From Candidatus Omnitrophota bacterium (GTDB lineage: Bacteria; Omnitrophota; Gorgyraeia; Duberdicusellales; 4484-171): a stretch of 34,730 nucleotides of DNA. Both the position numbers and the translations under genes were made by a program. Location: positions 1-34,730 of the forward strand of contig JAQVMQ010000009.1 in NCBI GenBank assembly GCA_028703535.1, given 5' to 3'. The stretch's first letter is position 1; the number at the start of each line of letters is the position of its first letter. This document shows, piece after piece, positions 14,471-23,156 of this stretch. The notes below the pieces were generated by a model that saw only the letters and a list, made by a program, of their open reading frames with translations, had not been told where the DNA came from and did no database searches.

Positions 14471-16504
14471 ATGAGCTTTTATGCGTTGAGCGGGTTGATT
14501 AACGGTATAACCAGTACTGTCTTAGGAATTTTTATTTTTCTTAAAGTCAGGAGGCGCGGGGATAACCCCTTATATATTTCTTATGTCTTTTTTTGTTTAA
14601 GTGTATCTGTTTGGAGTTATTTTTATTTTGCTTGGATGATAACCGGTATCCCTCAAAAGGCATTGTTATATTCGAGATGTCTTATGATGGGGGCTATGTA
14701 CATACCTATCTTTTATTTACATCATCTTTTATATTTACTAGGTAATTTTAATGAAAAAAAAGCTATAATTTTCTTTGGCTATTTATTTACTTTTGTATTT
14801 TTATTATTTGGTTTCAGCCCTTATTATGTTGAAAGTGTTAGCTTGAAATTTTGTTTTGAATTTTGGCCTAATCCCGGAATTGCGTATCATATGTTTCTTA
14901 TATTGTGGTTTTATTTCGTGGCCTATGGTGTATATATACTTCTGCGGTCATTTAAAAATACTACCGGTGCAAAAAGAAACCAAATTAAATATGTTTTATT
15001 TGCTACAGTTTGTGGTTGGCTGGGAGGTGCGACAAATTTTCCTTTATGGTATAACATAAAAATTTTTCCTATAGGCAACATTTTAGTTTCTGTATATGTG
15101 ATAATTACGGCTTACGCTATAATCAAACACCATTTGATGGATATACGGATAGCCCTTACGCGGACCGGGGTATTTATATGTGTTTATGTTATAGCTTTAG
15201 GTTTGCCGTTATTTTTGGGATATAAATACGATATGTGGAAAACAGCGGCTTATTCTTCTATTATCTTGTCTTTTATGGGTTCTTTTGTTTATGGTTATTT
15301 TAAAAGAAGAGCGGAGAATGCGCTTTTAAAAGAACAGATACGCTATCAGGTTACGTTAAAAGATTTCTCCTCCAAATTAATATTTATCAGAGATGAGAAT
15401 GAACTTTCAGAGAAACTTGTTTCACGGATAATGGAGATAGTAAATCTTAAGTTTTGTGCGATGTACATTTTCGACAGGGATAAGCTTTATCTTAAAAATA
15501 TAAAATGTAATGGTGATATTTCTTTGCCCGAAAAGATATCATTTAATGATAAGTTTATCAGAGCATTTAAAAATATTAATATTCCTATATTGGGAGAGGA
15601 CCTTCCTGAATTTAAAGATTTGGAGATTGGTATGGTTGCTCCTTTGTTTTCAAAACAAGAATTTTATGGTTTCATTGTTCTAGGGCAGAAAACAAACAAT
15701 ATTATGTTTACCGATACCGATATTGATGTTTTTAGCATAGTATCCAACCAGGTGTCTTTGGCCTTGTCTGAGATATATTATTTTAACGAATATAAAAAGG
15801 CGATTGAAGAAAAGTTTAACATACTAATTGAAAAAGAAAAATTAGAAAGTGCTTTTCAGATATCGGAGGCTTATCGTCATGAACTGGGCAATATAATAAA
15901 TATTATTTCCATGTCATTGGGGGATATAACTTTTACCGAAAATTATAATCCGGGTAAAGAAGAAATAGAGCATGCCGCAGGTTCTATCTTGGCCAATGTA
16001 AAGCGCGCGCAGTATGTTTTTGATGTTATTAACCTGTATAACGAACATTCTGTTTCTGAATTTAAAAAAGTTGACCTGTCTGAGATTTTGTCTTCTATTA
16101 TCAGGGGATATGAGAATGAATGTAAAGCCTGTGGCATAGATATTAGAAATAAAATAAAGAAAAATATATTTTTTGAAATAAACAGGAATTTTGAATTTGC
16201 TTTTAAATATTTGTTAGAAGGCGCTATAGGAGCTATAAGGTATACCTTGCCGGAAAATAAGATTATGGAAGTTGGCCTTGAAGAGACGGCCGGTAATATT
16301 CATTTGAGGATCTCTGACACAGGAGGTAACGCGGCAGAAAATAAATTTTATAAAGGTGTAGGTATAGTTCGGGCTAAAGACGGCGGTATATGTTATTTTT
16401 TGGCTAGGCGTATAATGTTTGATCATAACGGTACATTTAAGGTCAAGCCCTGTTATGATGCTAAAGGAACAGAGTTTGTTATTGAGTTTGATGTAACAAA
16501 ATAA
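14471..16504 (+). CDS. Membrane sensor histidine-kinase-like protein (7TM, GAF, degenerate ATPase)
   Basis: A 677-residue protein. Residues 1-280 hold about eight membrane helices like the 7TM sensor region of some histidine kinases, 300-430 a GAF-like domain, about 460 a dimerisation helix with YRHELGN (candidate phospho-His), and 560-677 an HATPase-like domain. The N-box is degenerate: where kinases have N-A-I-[RK]-[YF]-[TS] this has G-A-I-R-Y-T, losing the Mg-binding Asn, and the G1 box is DTGGN. So it may be a weak or non-catalytic kinase. It lies in an operon between a methyltransferase and a BASS transporter; no response regulator is adjacent. Confidence 0.83.
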   Translation: MSFYALSGLINGITSTVLGIFIFLKVRRRGDNPLYISYVFFCLSVSVWSYFYFAWMITGIPQKALLYSRCLMMGAMYIPIFYLHHLLYLLGNFNEKKAIIFFGYLFTFVFLLFGFSPYYVESVSLKFCFEFWPNPGIAYHMFLILWFYFVAYGVYILLRSFKNTTGAKRNQIKYVLFATVCGWLGGATNFPLWYNIKIFPIGNILVSVYVIITAYAIIKHHLMDIRIALTRTGVFICVYVIALGLPLFLGYKYDMWKTAAYSSIILSFMGSFVYGYFKRRAENALLKEQIRYQVTLKDFSSKLIFIRDENELSEKLVSRIMEIVNLKFCAMYIFDRDKLYLKNIKCNGDISLPEKISFNDKFIRAFKNINIPILGEDLPEFKDLEIGMVAPLFSKQEFYGFIVLGQKTNNIMFTDTDIDVFSIVSNQVSLALSEIYYFNEYKKAIEEKFNILIEKEKLESAFQISEAYRHELGNIINIISMSLGDITFTENYNPGKEEIEHAAGSILANVKRAQYVFDVINLYNEHSVSEFKKVDLSEILSSIIRGYENECKACGIDIRNKIKKNIFFEINRNFEFAFKYLLEGAIGAIRYTLPENKIMEVGLEETAGNIHLRISDTGGNAAENKFYKGVGIVRAKDGGICYFLARRIMFDHNGTFKVKPCYDAKGTEFVIEFDVTK

Positions 16505-16508
16505 TTTT

Positions 16509-17441
16509 ATGAAAAAAATACTTAATATATATACAAAATATATGGCTATCTGGGTATTTTTCTTTGGGCTTATCGCTTATATTTATCCTTCGCCGTTTGT
16601 TGCTTTACGCGGATATATGGATTTATTTTTCGCGCTTACTATGTTTGGCATAGGGTGTGTGTTGAATATAGACGATTTCAAGAAGATATTAAAAGAGCCT
16701 CAAATAGTAGCTATTGGTTCTTTTATGCAGTTTACTCTTATGCCGTTAGGCGCTTTTTTAACATCAAAAATACTAAATTTACCTGATGAAATAACACTAG
16801 GCCTTATATTAACATCTGCCGCGCCGGGCGCTATGGCGAGCAATGTCATGAGTTATGTGGCAAAAGCCGACGTGGCATATTCTGTTAGTTTGACTACGGT
16901 TTCTACGCTTTTAACACCGGTCATGACGCCGGCTATTACTTATTTTTTGGCAGACTCTATATTGCATGTAGATTTTTGGGCAATGTTTTTCAGCATAATC
17001 AAGATGGTCATTGCTCCGCTTATTTTGGGTTTATTTTTGAAATATAAATTCGCGAAATCAATTGAGAGAATAGAACCGGTTTTCCCGGCAATATCAACAA
17101 CGTTTATAATATTTATATGTTCGCTTGTGATAGCCTTAAACAAAAATTTTCTTGTGATGCTCACCGGCATGGTTTTAGCCGGGGTTTTTCTTCTTAATAT
17201 ATGGGGCATGTCTTCAGGCTTTTTCTTTGGTAAATTATTTAAAATGAACAAAGCACGGTGCCGTACGCTTTCAATAGAAATAGGCATGCAAAATGCCGGT
17301 TTGGGTTCTGTACTTGCGCTAAAACATTTTAGTGAACGTGTCGCCATACCGGCGGCATGTTTTGTTTTTGTATGTATATTCACAGCAGCTATAATGGCTG
17401 AAGTTTGGGCAAGGGAAGAGAAGGCAGCTGTTAGTCTTTAG
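16509..17441 (+). CDS. BASS (bile acid:sodium symporter) family transporter
   Basis: A 310-residue membrane protein with about nine or ten spans and the SBF/BASS signatures GIGCVLNIDDF, LTSAAPGAMASNVMSYVAKADVAYSVSLTTVSTLLTP and a second half with EIGMQNAGLGSVLALKHF. Members import organic anions such as bile acids, pyruvate or pantoate with Na+; the substrate cannot be read here. It starts four bases after the sensor gene, so is co-transcribed with it and the methyltransferase. Confidence 0.92.
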   Translation: MKKILNIYTKYMAIWVFFFGLIAYIYPSPFVALRGYMDLFFALTMFGIGCVLNIDDFKKILKEPQIVAIGSFMQFTLMPLGAFLTSKILNLPDEITLGLILTSAAPGAMASNVMSYVAKADVAYSVSLTTVSTLLTPVMTPAITYFLADSILHVDFWAMFFSIIKMVIAPLILGLFLKYKFAKSIERIEPVFPAISTTFIIFICSLVIALNKNFLVMLTGMVLAGVFLLNIWGMSSGFFFGKLFKMNKARCRTLSIEIGMQNAGLGSVLALKHFSERVAIPAACFVFVCIFTAAIMAEVWAREEKAAVSL

Positions 17442-17545
17442 CTATTATGAGAAATTTATCTTCCTCAAAAGATGGGTTGCCAAAGGCTGAAAAATAATGA
17501 TACGAAGATTTTCTTTATTGGGCTTCTAATACCGGTAAAAAGAGT

Positions 17546-18544
17546 ATGAGTTTTACTTATAAGGTTACAAAAACTAATAAGTTAAAAGTTAAAACTTCAG
17601 ACGGTGACATCCTCTATCCTTCAGGTGTTTTTTCGGTTGATAATAATTTTCTTATATATGAAGTTACTGAATCTGTAACATGGCGCAGAAAATACGGAAT
17701 ATCAAAGAAAATAGTTTTTAAAGGAAACTGGTCGATAGACAAAAATAATAATTTAAAATTTTCTCTAAATCGTGCCGAAGGTGAGGGCGGGGTTGAAAAA
17801 ATATCGTTTGATACAAGCCTAATAGAAACAAAATCTGATTATTTAATATTTTCAATAAAAAGCTGTGGTAAGCCCGGTAATTATAAATGGACTATGTGCC
17901 GGCTTAAAGGAAAATGGCAGGCCGATAAATATAACCGCATACAGTTTTTAGTTCAGAAAACAAAAGAGCCTGACGTGTTGACGTTCAAGGGTGTGTGGAC
18001 TGTTAAAAATAATACATTTACTTATATTTATAGACGTTCGGACCTTGCGACTAAAACAAAAAAAATATCTGAATTGCGATTTGAAGGTTATTGGCATATA
18101 AACGAAGCAAATCGATTGGTTTATTATTTTGACATAAAAAGTAATCCGTCTTTTGTTTTTAAAGTTCATTTACAGACACCTAATATTATAGGCAAAGATG
18201 GTGTTATTAAGTATCGCGTGGGTATAGGTTTAAAAGGCAGCAATACATTCAGAGCTAAAACTATAGTGCTTTATGGTGTTTGGAAGTTCAGCCGTAAAGG
18301 GGGTATTTCTTTTGAAATAGACTACGGACGCAAAAGAGCAAATATTATTGATTTTAATGTTTTTGTGAAATTATGTGAGAATGATAAGATAACTTTTTCG
18401 TTGTTAAGCAAGGAAGGGGCTGATCTGCGGTTAAGCCTTGAATTTAGTAAGAAGTTTCTAAAAAATAAAGCCGAATGGTTTGTTAAGTTGTTTACTGAAG
18501 GCAGTTCTAGCGGGGTGGAGTGGGGTATTAATATCCCGTGGTAA
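17546..18544 (+). CDS. Hypothetical beta-repeat protein with recurring F-K-G-x-W motif
   Basis: A 332-residue protein with no signal peptide or membrane segment that I can see. It is built from about five to six repeats of roughly 40-60 residues, each holding a strand motif [IVL]-x-[FL]-[KEY]-G-x-W-x-[IVF] followed by a turn and an aromatic strand: near residues 57-70 (FKGNWSIDKNNNLKF), 123-135 (LKGKWQADKYNRIQF), 147-155 (FKGVWTVKNN), 175-190 (FEGYWHINEANRLVY) and 243-255 (LYGVWKFSRKGGISF). The repeats suggest a beta-barrel or beta-sandwich. I do not recognise a family. AAAAGAG precedes the start; it stands alone between the BASS operon and the hydrogenase operon. Confidence 0.75.
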   Translation: MSFTYKVTKTNKLKVKTSDGDILYPSGVFSVDNNFLIYEVTESVTWRRKYGISKKIVFKGNWSIDKNNNLKFSLNRAEGEGGVEKISFDTSLIETKSDYLIFSIKSCGKPGNYKWTMCRLKGKWQADKYNRIQFLVQKTKEPDVLTFKGVWTVKNNTFTYIYRRSDLATKTKKISELRFEGYWHINEANRLVYYFDIKSNPSFVFKVHLQTPNIIGKDGVIKYRVGIGLKGSNTFRAKTIVLYGVWKFSRKGGISFEIDYGRKRANIIDFNVFVKLCENDKITFSLLSKEGADLRLSLEFSKKFLKNKAEWFVKLFTEGSSSGVEWGINIPW

Positions 18545-18656
18545 TGTGATTTCTAGTTTCACTCGTAGTATCAGAATATATTAAAAGTTTATAAGTCTTT
18601 AATCCACAGAACGTTGTGTTATCTTTTTTGGCGAGCTAAAAAAGAGTATAAAATTA

Positions 18657-18707
18657 TTGACAAAGAACAAAATATATTTTATACTCTAATCGTGAAAAGA
18701 ATCACAA
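18657..18707 (+). promoter_or_regulatory. Hydrogenase operon promoter with Rex-like operator
   Basis: TTGACA (18657-18662), exactly 17 bases, TATACT (18680-18685): a strong sigma70-type promoter. TCGTGAAAAGAATCACAA at 18690-18707 matches the Rex consensus TTGTGAA-N4-TTCACAA at 12 of 14 fixed positions and lies over the expected transcription start. A Rex-type gene is in the same operon, so NADH/NAD-dependent auto-regulation is likely. Confidence 0.8.
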
Positions 18708-18729
18708 TAAAAAATTAAAGTATAAGCCG

Positions 18730-19242
18730 ATGAATAAGGAGAAAACACAGTATATGATAGACGTTAATGAGAAAAAGTTCTATAAAGTTGATGATATCGT
18801 GAAAAAACACGGTTTTAAGAAGATGAATCTTATAGCGATATTACAGGAAATACAGGGAGAATATCGTTATCTTCCTGAAGAAATTATGACTTATGTTGCG
18901 ACTGTTATGAATTTACCCTTATCTCATATTTTTGGTGTTGCGACGTTTTATTCACAGTTCAGCTTAGAGCCTAAAGGTAAGTATGAGATAAAGATATGTG
19001 ACGGGACTGCCTGTCATGTAAGGGGCAGCGAGCCGATAATCAAAGCTGTGCGTAATAAGTTGAATTTAACCAAAGATAAAAAAACTACTGATGATTTGCT
19101 GTTTAGTTTAGAAACCGTGAGTTGTCTGGGGGCATGCGGGCTTGCACCTGTGGTTGTTATCAACGATAAAGTGTATCCCCAGATGACTCCGGAAAAAATA
19201 AGTAAAGTTATAGATGACCTTAAAAGTCTAAAGAAGGAATAA
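18730..19242 (+). CDS. NuoE/HndA/HydC-like [2Fe-2S] subunit of NAD-linked [FeFe]-hydrogenase
   Basis: A 170-residue NuoE-family protein with C90 and C95 (CDGTAC) and C132 and C136 (CLGAC) as [2Fe-2S] ligands. It is the small electron-transfer subunit of trimeric electron-bifurcating or NAD(P)-linked hydrogenases (HydC or HndA). It is the first gene of a six-gene operon with gaps of 2-14 bases, downstream of a strong promoter and a Rex-like operator. A paralogue is at 288-773. Confidence 0.93.
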   Translation: MNKEKTQYMIDVNEKKFYKVDDIVKKHGFKKMNLIAILQEIQGEYRYLPEEIMTYVATVMNLPLSHIFGVATFYSQFSLEPKGKYEIKICDGTACHVRGSEPIIKAVRNKLNLTKDKKTTDDLLFSLETVSCLGACGLAPVVVINDKVYPQMTPEKISKVIDDLKSLKKE

Positions 19243-19244
19243 GT

Positions 19245-21107
19245 ATGGGCCGAAAAATAAAAAACCGCGAAGAATTTGCTGATTTTAAAGGTGCGGCATT
19301 TAAGAATTTTGTAGAACACGGCGCACGAGTTCTTATATGTTCAGGAACGGGCTGTATGGCTAACGGCGCGATGGATGTGTATAACGTATTTTTAGAATTG
19401 AAAATTAATGTTAAGTTTAAGAATACTGAGAAAGATATAGCGTTGGTTAAGACGGGATGCCGAGGGTTTTGTGAGAATGGTGTTCTTGTCGATATAGTTG
19501 ATGACGGGGTGACTTATGTTAAAGTCAAAAAGGAGGATGTAGCTGAAATAGTGGAGAGCCATTTAAAAAACGGGCAGATAGTGCAGCGTCTTTTATATCA
19601 TGACCCTAAAACTGATTCCAGAGTAGAAAAGAATAAAGATATTAATTTTTATGCTAAACAAAAACGTACGTCTTTGGCTAATTGCGGACATATCGATCCC
19701 GAAAGTATAGGTGAATATATATTTGTCGGGGGATATGAATCGTTATGGGATGTTTTAAGTAAAACACCGGATGAAGTATGTAAAACAGTTTCTGAAAGCG
19801 GATTGCGCGGCCGCGGCGGCGGCGGGTTTCCTACAGGGCGTAAATGGGAGTTTGTTAAAAACGCCGAAGGTAAAAAGAAATACGTTATTTGTAACGGTGA
19901 TGAAGGCGATCCGGGCGCGTTTATGGACAGAAGTATAATGGAGGGTGATCCGCATAAGCTTATTGAAGGTATGATAACAGCGGCTTATGCTGTTGGTGCT
20001 GATGAAGGTTATATCTATGTGCGGGCTGAATACCCGCTGGCTGTTAAAAGATTGCGTGTAGCGGTTAAGCAGGCTGAAGAAATCGGCGTTTTAGGCGTAA
20101 ATATATTCGGTTCGGATTTTTCGTTTAAAATAAAAGTTAAAGAAGGTGCCGGCGCTTTTGTTTGTGGAGAAGAAACAGCGTTAATGGCGTCAATTGAAGG
20201 TGAACGCGGTATGCCCAAATCTAAGCCGCCTTTTCCTGCTAATAAAGGGTTGTTTGGCAAGCCGACATTGATAAATAATGTCGAGACTTATTCCAATGTT
20301 CCGTTGATAATGAAAAACGGTGCCCAATGGTTTAGGAAATTGGGGTCACCTAAAAATCCCGGGACTAAAACTTTCGCGTTGACAGGGGAGATAAATAATT
20401 CAGGGCTTATTGAAGTACCTATGGGTATGACGTTACGAGAGATAGTCTTTGATATTGGCGGGGGTATACGTAATGGGAAAAAATTCAAAGCTGTTCAGAT
20501 CGGTGGTCCGTCCGGCGGATGCTTGACCGAAGAACATTTGGACCTTCCGCTTGAATATGAGACTTTGATAGAAGTTGGGGCTATGGTTGGCTCAGGTGGG
20601 TTGGTTGTTCTTAATGAAGATACTTGTATGGTAGAGATTGCGAGATTTTTTATGCATTTTACCCAGAACGAATCCTGCGGTAAATGTGTTTTATGCCGCG
20701 AAGGTACTAAAAATATGCTTAAGATATTAGAAAAAATAGTCGAAGGTAAGGCTCAACTTTCTGATCTTGATCTTTTGGAAGAATTGGCACTTGCGGTTAA
20801 GGACGGGTCTTTGTGCGGACTTGGCAAGACTGCGCCTAATCCGGTTTTGTCTACTCTGCGTTATTTCAGAGATGAATATTTAGCTCATATAATTGATAAA
20901 CGCTGTCCAGCCGGTGTATGCTCAGCGCTTAAAATGATTGAGATAGATGAACAGTTATGTAAAGGCTGTAGTAAATGCGCTAGGCTTTGTCCGGTAGGTG
21001 CTATAAGCGGTGAGATAAAGAAAACCTATAAGATTGATCAGACTAAATGTATTAAATGCGGTGCGTGTTTGACAGCATGCCCGTTTAAAGCGATAAAAGA
21101 GGTGTAA
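19245..21107 (+). CDS. NuoF/HydB-like NADH- and FMN-binding hydrogenase subunit
   Basis: A 620-residue flavo-iron-sulfur subunit. Domains in order: thioredoxin-like [2Fe-2S] domain (C32, C37, C72, C76); NuoF core with the NADH/FMN loop GLRGRGGGGFPTGRKW (186-201) and CNGDEGDPGAFMDR (216-229); SLBB-like region; NuoF C-terminal [4Fe-4S] site ESCGKCVLCREGT (476-488); and two ferredoxin [4Fe-4S] sites (CKGCSKCARLCP, 572-583; CIKCGACLTACP, 602-613). This is the full HydB layout, which oxidises or forms NADH and passes electrons to the hydrogenase subunit, with possible flavin-based bifurcation. It lies two bases after the NuoE-like gene and two before the catalytic subunit. Confidence 0.96.
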   Translation: MGRKIKNREEFADFKGAAFKNFVEHGARVLICSGTGCMANGAMDVYNVFLELKINVKFKNTEKDIALVKTGCRGFCENGVLVDIVDDGVTYVKVKKEDVAEIVESHLKNGQIVQRLLYHDPKTDSRVEKNKDINFYAKQKRTSLANCGHIDPESIGEYIFVGGYESLWDVLSKTPDEVCKTVSESGLRGRGGGGFPTGRKWEFVKNAEGKKKYVICNGDEGDPGAFMDRSIMEGDPHKLIEGMITAAYAVGADEGYIYVRAEYPLAVKRLRVAVKQAEEIGVLGVNIFGSDFSFKIKVKEGAGAFVCGEETALMASIEGERGMPKSKPPFPANKGLFGKPTLINNVETYSNVPLIMKNGAQWFRKLGSPKNPGTKTFALTGEINNSGLIEVPMGMTLREIVFDIGGGIRNGKKFKAVQIGGPSGGCLTEEHLDLPLEYETLIEVGAMVGSGGLVVLNEDTCMVEIARFFMHFTQNESCGKCVLCREGTKNMLKILEKIVEGKAQLSDLDLLEELALAVKDGSLCGLGKTAPNPVLSTLRYFRDEYLAHIIDKRCPAGVCSALKMIEIDEQLCKGCSKCARLCPVGAISGEIKKTYKIDQTKCIKCGACLTACPFKAIKEV

Positions 21108-21109
21108 AA

Positions 21110-23143
21110 ATGGATAAAAAGGCTTGTGATAAAATTTTGTATATTGACGATAAGCCTTTTGCGATAGGTAACGAAAAGAATTTATTGGAAGTCATACGTA
21201 ATGCGGGGTATGATCTGCCGACCTTTTGTTACCGTTCCGATCTTTCAGTTTACGGTGCATGCCGTATGTGTGTTGTTGAGATCGAAGGTAGAGGAGTTCA
21301 GGCCAGTTGTACGGTTCCGCCCGAGCCGGGTATGAAAGTTACAATAAACACCGAAAAAACCAGACGTATACGGCGTATGGTAATAAAACTTTTGCTTGCC
21401 AATCACAGTAAAGATTGTACGACGTGTTCTAAAAGCGGAGAATGCGATCTTCAGGAAGCCGCTAGTAGATTGGGTATAACTGATATACCGTTTGAATGTG
21501 AGGAAAAAAAACACCCGCTTGATACGGGCAATCCGGCTGTTATAAGGGACCCTAATAAATGTATCTTATGCGGGGCGTGTGTTAGGACTTGCCGTGAAAT
21601 ACAGGGTAAAAGTGTATTGGATTTTGTTTATCGCGGATCGAATACAATAGTATCACCAGCGTTTAAAAAAAACCTGGATGAGGTCAACTGTACGTTTTGT
21701 GGGCAATGTGTTGCGGTTTGTCCAACGGGTGCTTTACGTATACGTTCTGAGCTTGATAATTTCTGGAAAATGGTGTTAGATAAAAATAAAAAAGTCGTTG
21801 TACAGGTCGCGCCTGCTGTGCGTGTTGCCTTTGGCGAAGCATTTGGTATTAAGCCCGGAAAAAATCTTATAGGTATGATAACGGCGGCGTTACGAAAAGT
21901 CGGTGTCGACAAAGTATTTGATACTACGTTTGCAGCTGATCTTACCATTATGGAAGAAGCGACTGAGTTCGTTAATATGCTTAAAAGTAAAAAAGATTTT
22001 CCATTGTTGACTAGCTGTTGTCCTGCGTGGGTTCGGCATGTTGAACAGAAATATCCGCAGTTTATATCGCATTTATCTACTTGCCGTTCTCCACAGCAGA
22101 TGTTCGGCGCGGTAGCTAAAGAGTTGTTATCTAAAGAGTATGGCATTAGACGAGAGGAAATATGTGTTGTGTCTGTTATGCCGTGTACGGCCAAAAAGTC
22201 CGAGGCCAGACGTAAGGAGTTTAGTGTCAATTCTGACCCGGATGTAGATGTAGTTTTGACTACCCAAGAATTAATCAAGATGGTCAAAGCGGGAAACATA
22301 AATTTTTCTGCGTTAGAACCGCAAGAGATGGATTCACCTTTTGGCGTTTTTTCAGGAGCGGGTGTGATATTCGGTGCCTCAGGCGGTGTCGCTGAGGCGG
22401 CTTTACGTACTGCGTATAAACTTGTTACGGGCGAGGCGTTGGGTGAGATTGAAATTAAACCTTTGCGCGGGTTGAAGAGCTTTAAAGAATTTGCTGTTAA
22501 TATCAAGGGTGAGGTTATCAGTGTCGCAGTTGTTAATACTTTATCGCAAGCAAGTAAGCTGCTTGAAGATATAGCGGCGCATAAAGTCCATTATCATCTA
22601 GTTGAGGTTATGGCGTGTCCCGGCGGATGTATCGCGGGTGCCGGTCAGCCATATAGCATTGATCGTATGGCTATTAGAGAAGGCCGACTTAAGGGACTTT
22701 ACCAGGATGATGTGGATAGTAGAATTCGGGTTTCTTATGAGAATGAAGAAGTTCAGAAATTATATGATAAATGGCTGCAAAATCCTAATAGCGAAATTGC
22801 TCATCAATTTCTTCACACGCATTATCATAATAGGAAACGTATTACAGGTGAAGATATAGGCCTTTTCCGTAAAGGATCTGAGGTTCTGCCTAAAACTACT
22901 GTTTGTGTTTGTGTCGGTACATCATGTTATGTGCACGGTTCATATGATTTTATCGAGGCGATAATGGCTAAGATCCGTGCTGAAGGGCTGGAGGATGCTG
23001 TTATGGTTAAAGCTACGTTTTGCCTGCAGCAATGTGGGCATGGTCCTAATATAAAGATAGATGATCAGATTATAAGTCATGCTACTGTTGATAGGGTGTC
23101 TGAGATTTTTGATAGATATATACGTGTGAAATACAAGAAATAG
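21110..23143 (+). CDS. [FeFe]-hydrogenase catalytic subunit (HydA/HndD type) with C-terminal [2Fe-2S] domain
   Basis: A 677-residue enzyme with an N-terminal [2Fe-2S] domain (C40, C51, C54, C67), His-Cys3 [4Fe-4S] site (H99, C103, C106, C112), two ferredoxin clusters (CILCGACVRTC, 151-161; CTFCGQCVAVC, 194-204), then the H domain: L1 TSCCPAW (301-307, proton-relay Cys 303), L2 MPCTAKKSE (357-365), L3 VMACPGGCIAGAGQPY (500-515). All H-cluster Cys are present. L3 reads GAGQP where GGGQP is usual. After the small-subunit-like tail (to about 575) comes an extra thioredoxin-like [2Fe-2S] domain (C601, C606, C638, C642). It makes or oxidises H2 with the two preceding subunits. Confidence 0.96.
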   Translation: MDKKACDKILYIDDKPFAIGNEKNLLEVIRNAGYDLPTFCYRSDLSVYGACRMCVVEIEGRGVQASCTVPPEPGMKVTINTEKTRRIRRMVIKLLLANHSKDCTTCSKSGECDLQEAASRLGITDIPFECEEKKHPLDTGNPAVIRDPNKCILCGACVRTCREIQGKSVLDFVYRGSNTIVSPAFKKNLDEVNCTFCGQCVAVCPTGALRIRSELDNFWKMVLDKNKKVVVQVAPAVRVAFGEAFGIKPGKNLIGMITAALRKVGVDKVFDTTFAADLTIMEEATEFVNMLKSKKDFPLLTSCCPAWVRHVEQKYPQFISHLSTCRSPQQMFGAVAKELLSKEYGIRREEICVVSVMPCTAKKSEARRKEFSVNSDPDVDVVLTTQELIKMVKAGNINFSALEPQEMDSPFGVFSGAGVIFGASGGVAEAALRTAYKLVTGEALGEIEIKPLRGLKSFKEFAVNIKGEVISVAVVNTLSQASKLLEDIAAHKVHYHLVEVMACPGGCIAGAGQPYSIDRMAIREGRLKGLYQDDVDSRIRVSYENEEVQKLYDKWLQNPNSEIAHQFLHTHYHNRKRITGEDIGLFRKGSEVLPKTTVCVCVGTSCYVHGSYDFIEAIMAKIRAEGLEDAVMVKATFCLQQCGHGPNIKIDDQIISHATVDRVSEIFDRYIRVKYKK

Positions 23144-23156
23144 TGAAGGGATATTT

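Noticed and set aside
18601-18660. Terminator after the beta-repeat protein
   Set aside because: Only weak, imperfect stems without a T-run.
21628-22506. 292-codon open frame on the minus strand within the hydrogenase gene
   Set aside because: It is the complement of a conserved, motif-complete [FeFe]-hydrogenase; no ribosome site or protein-like features.
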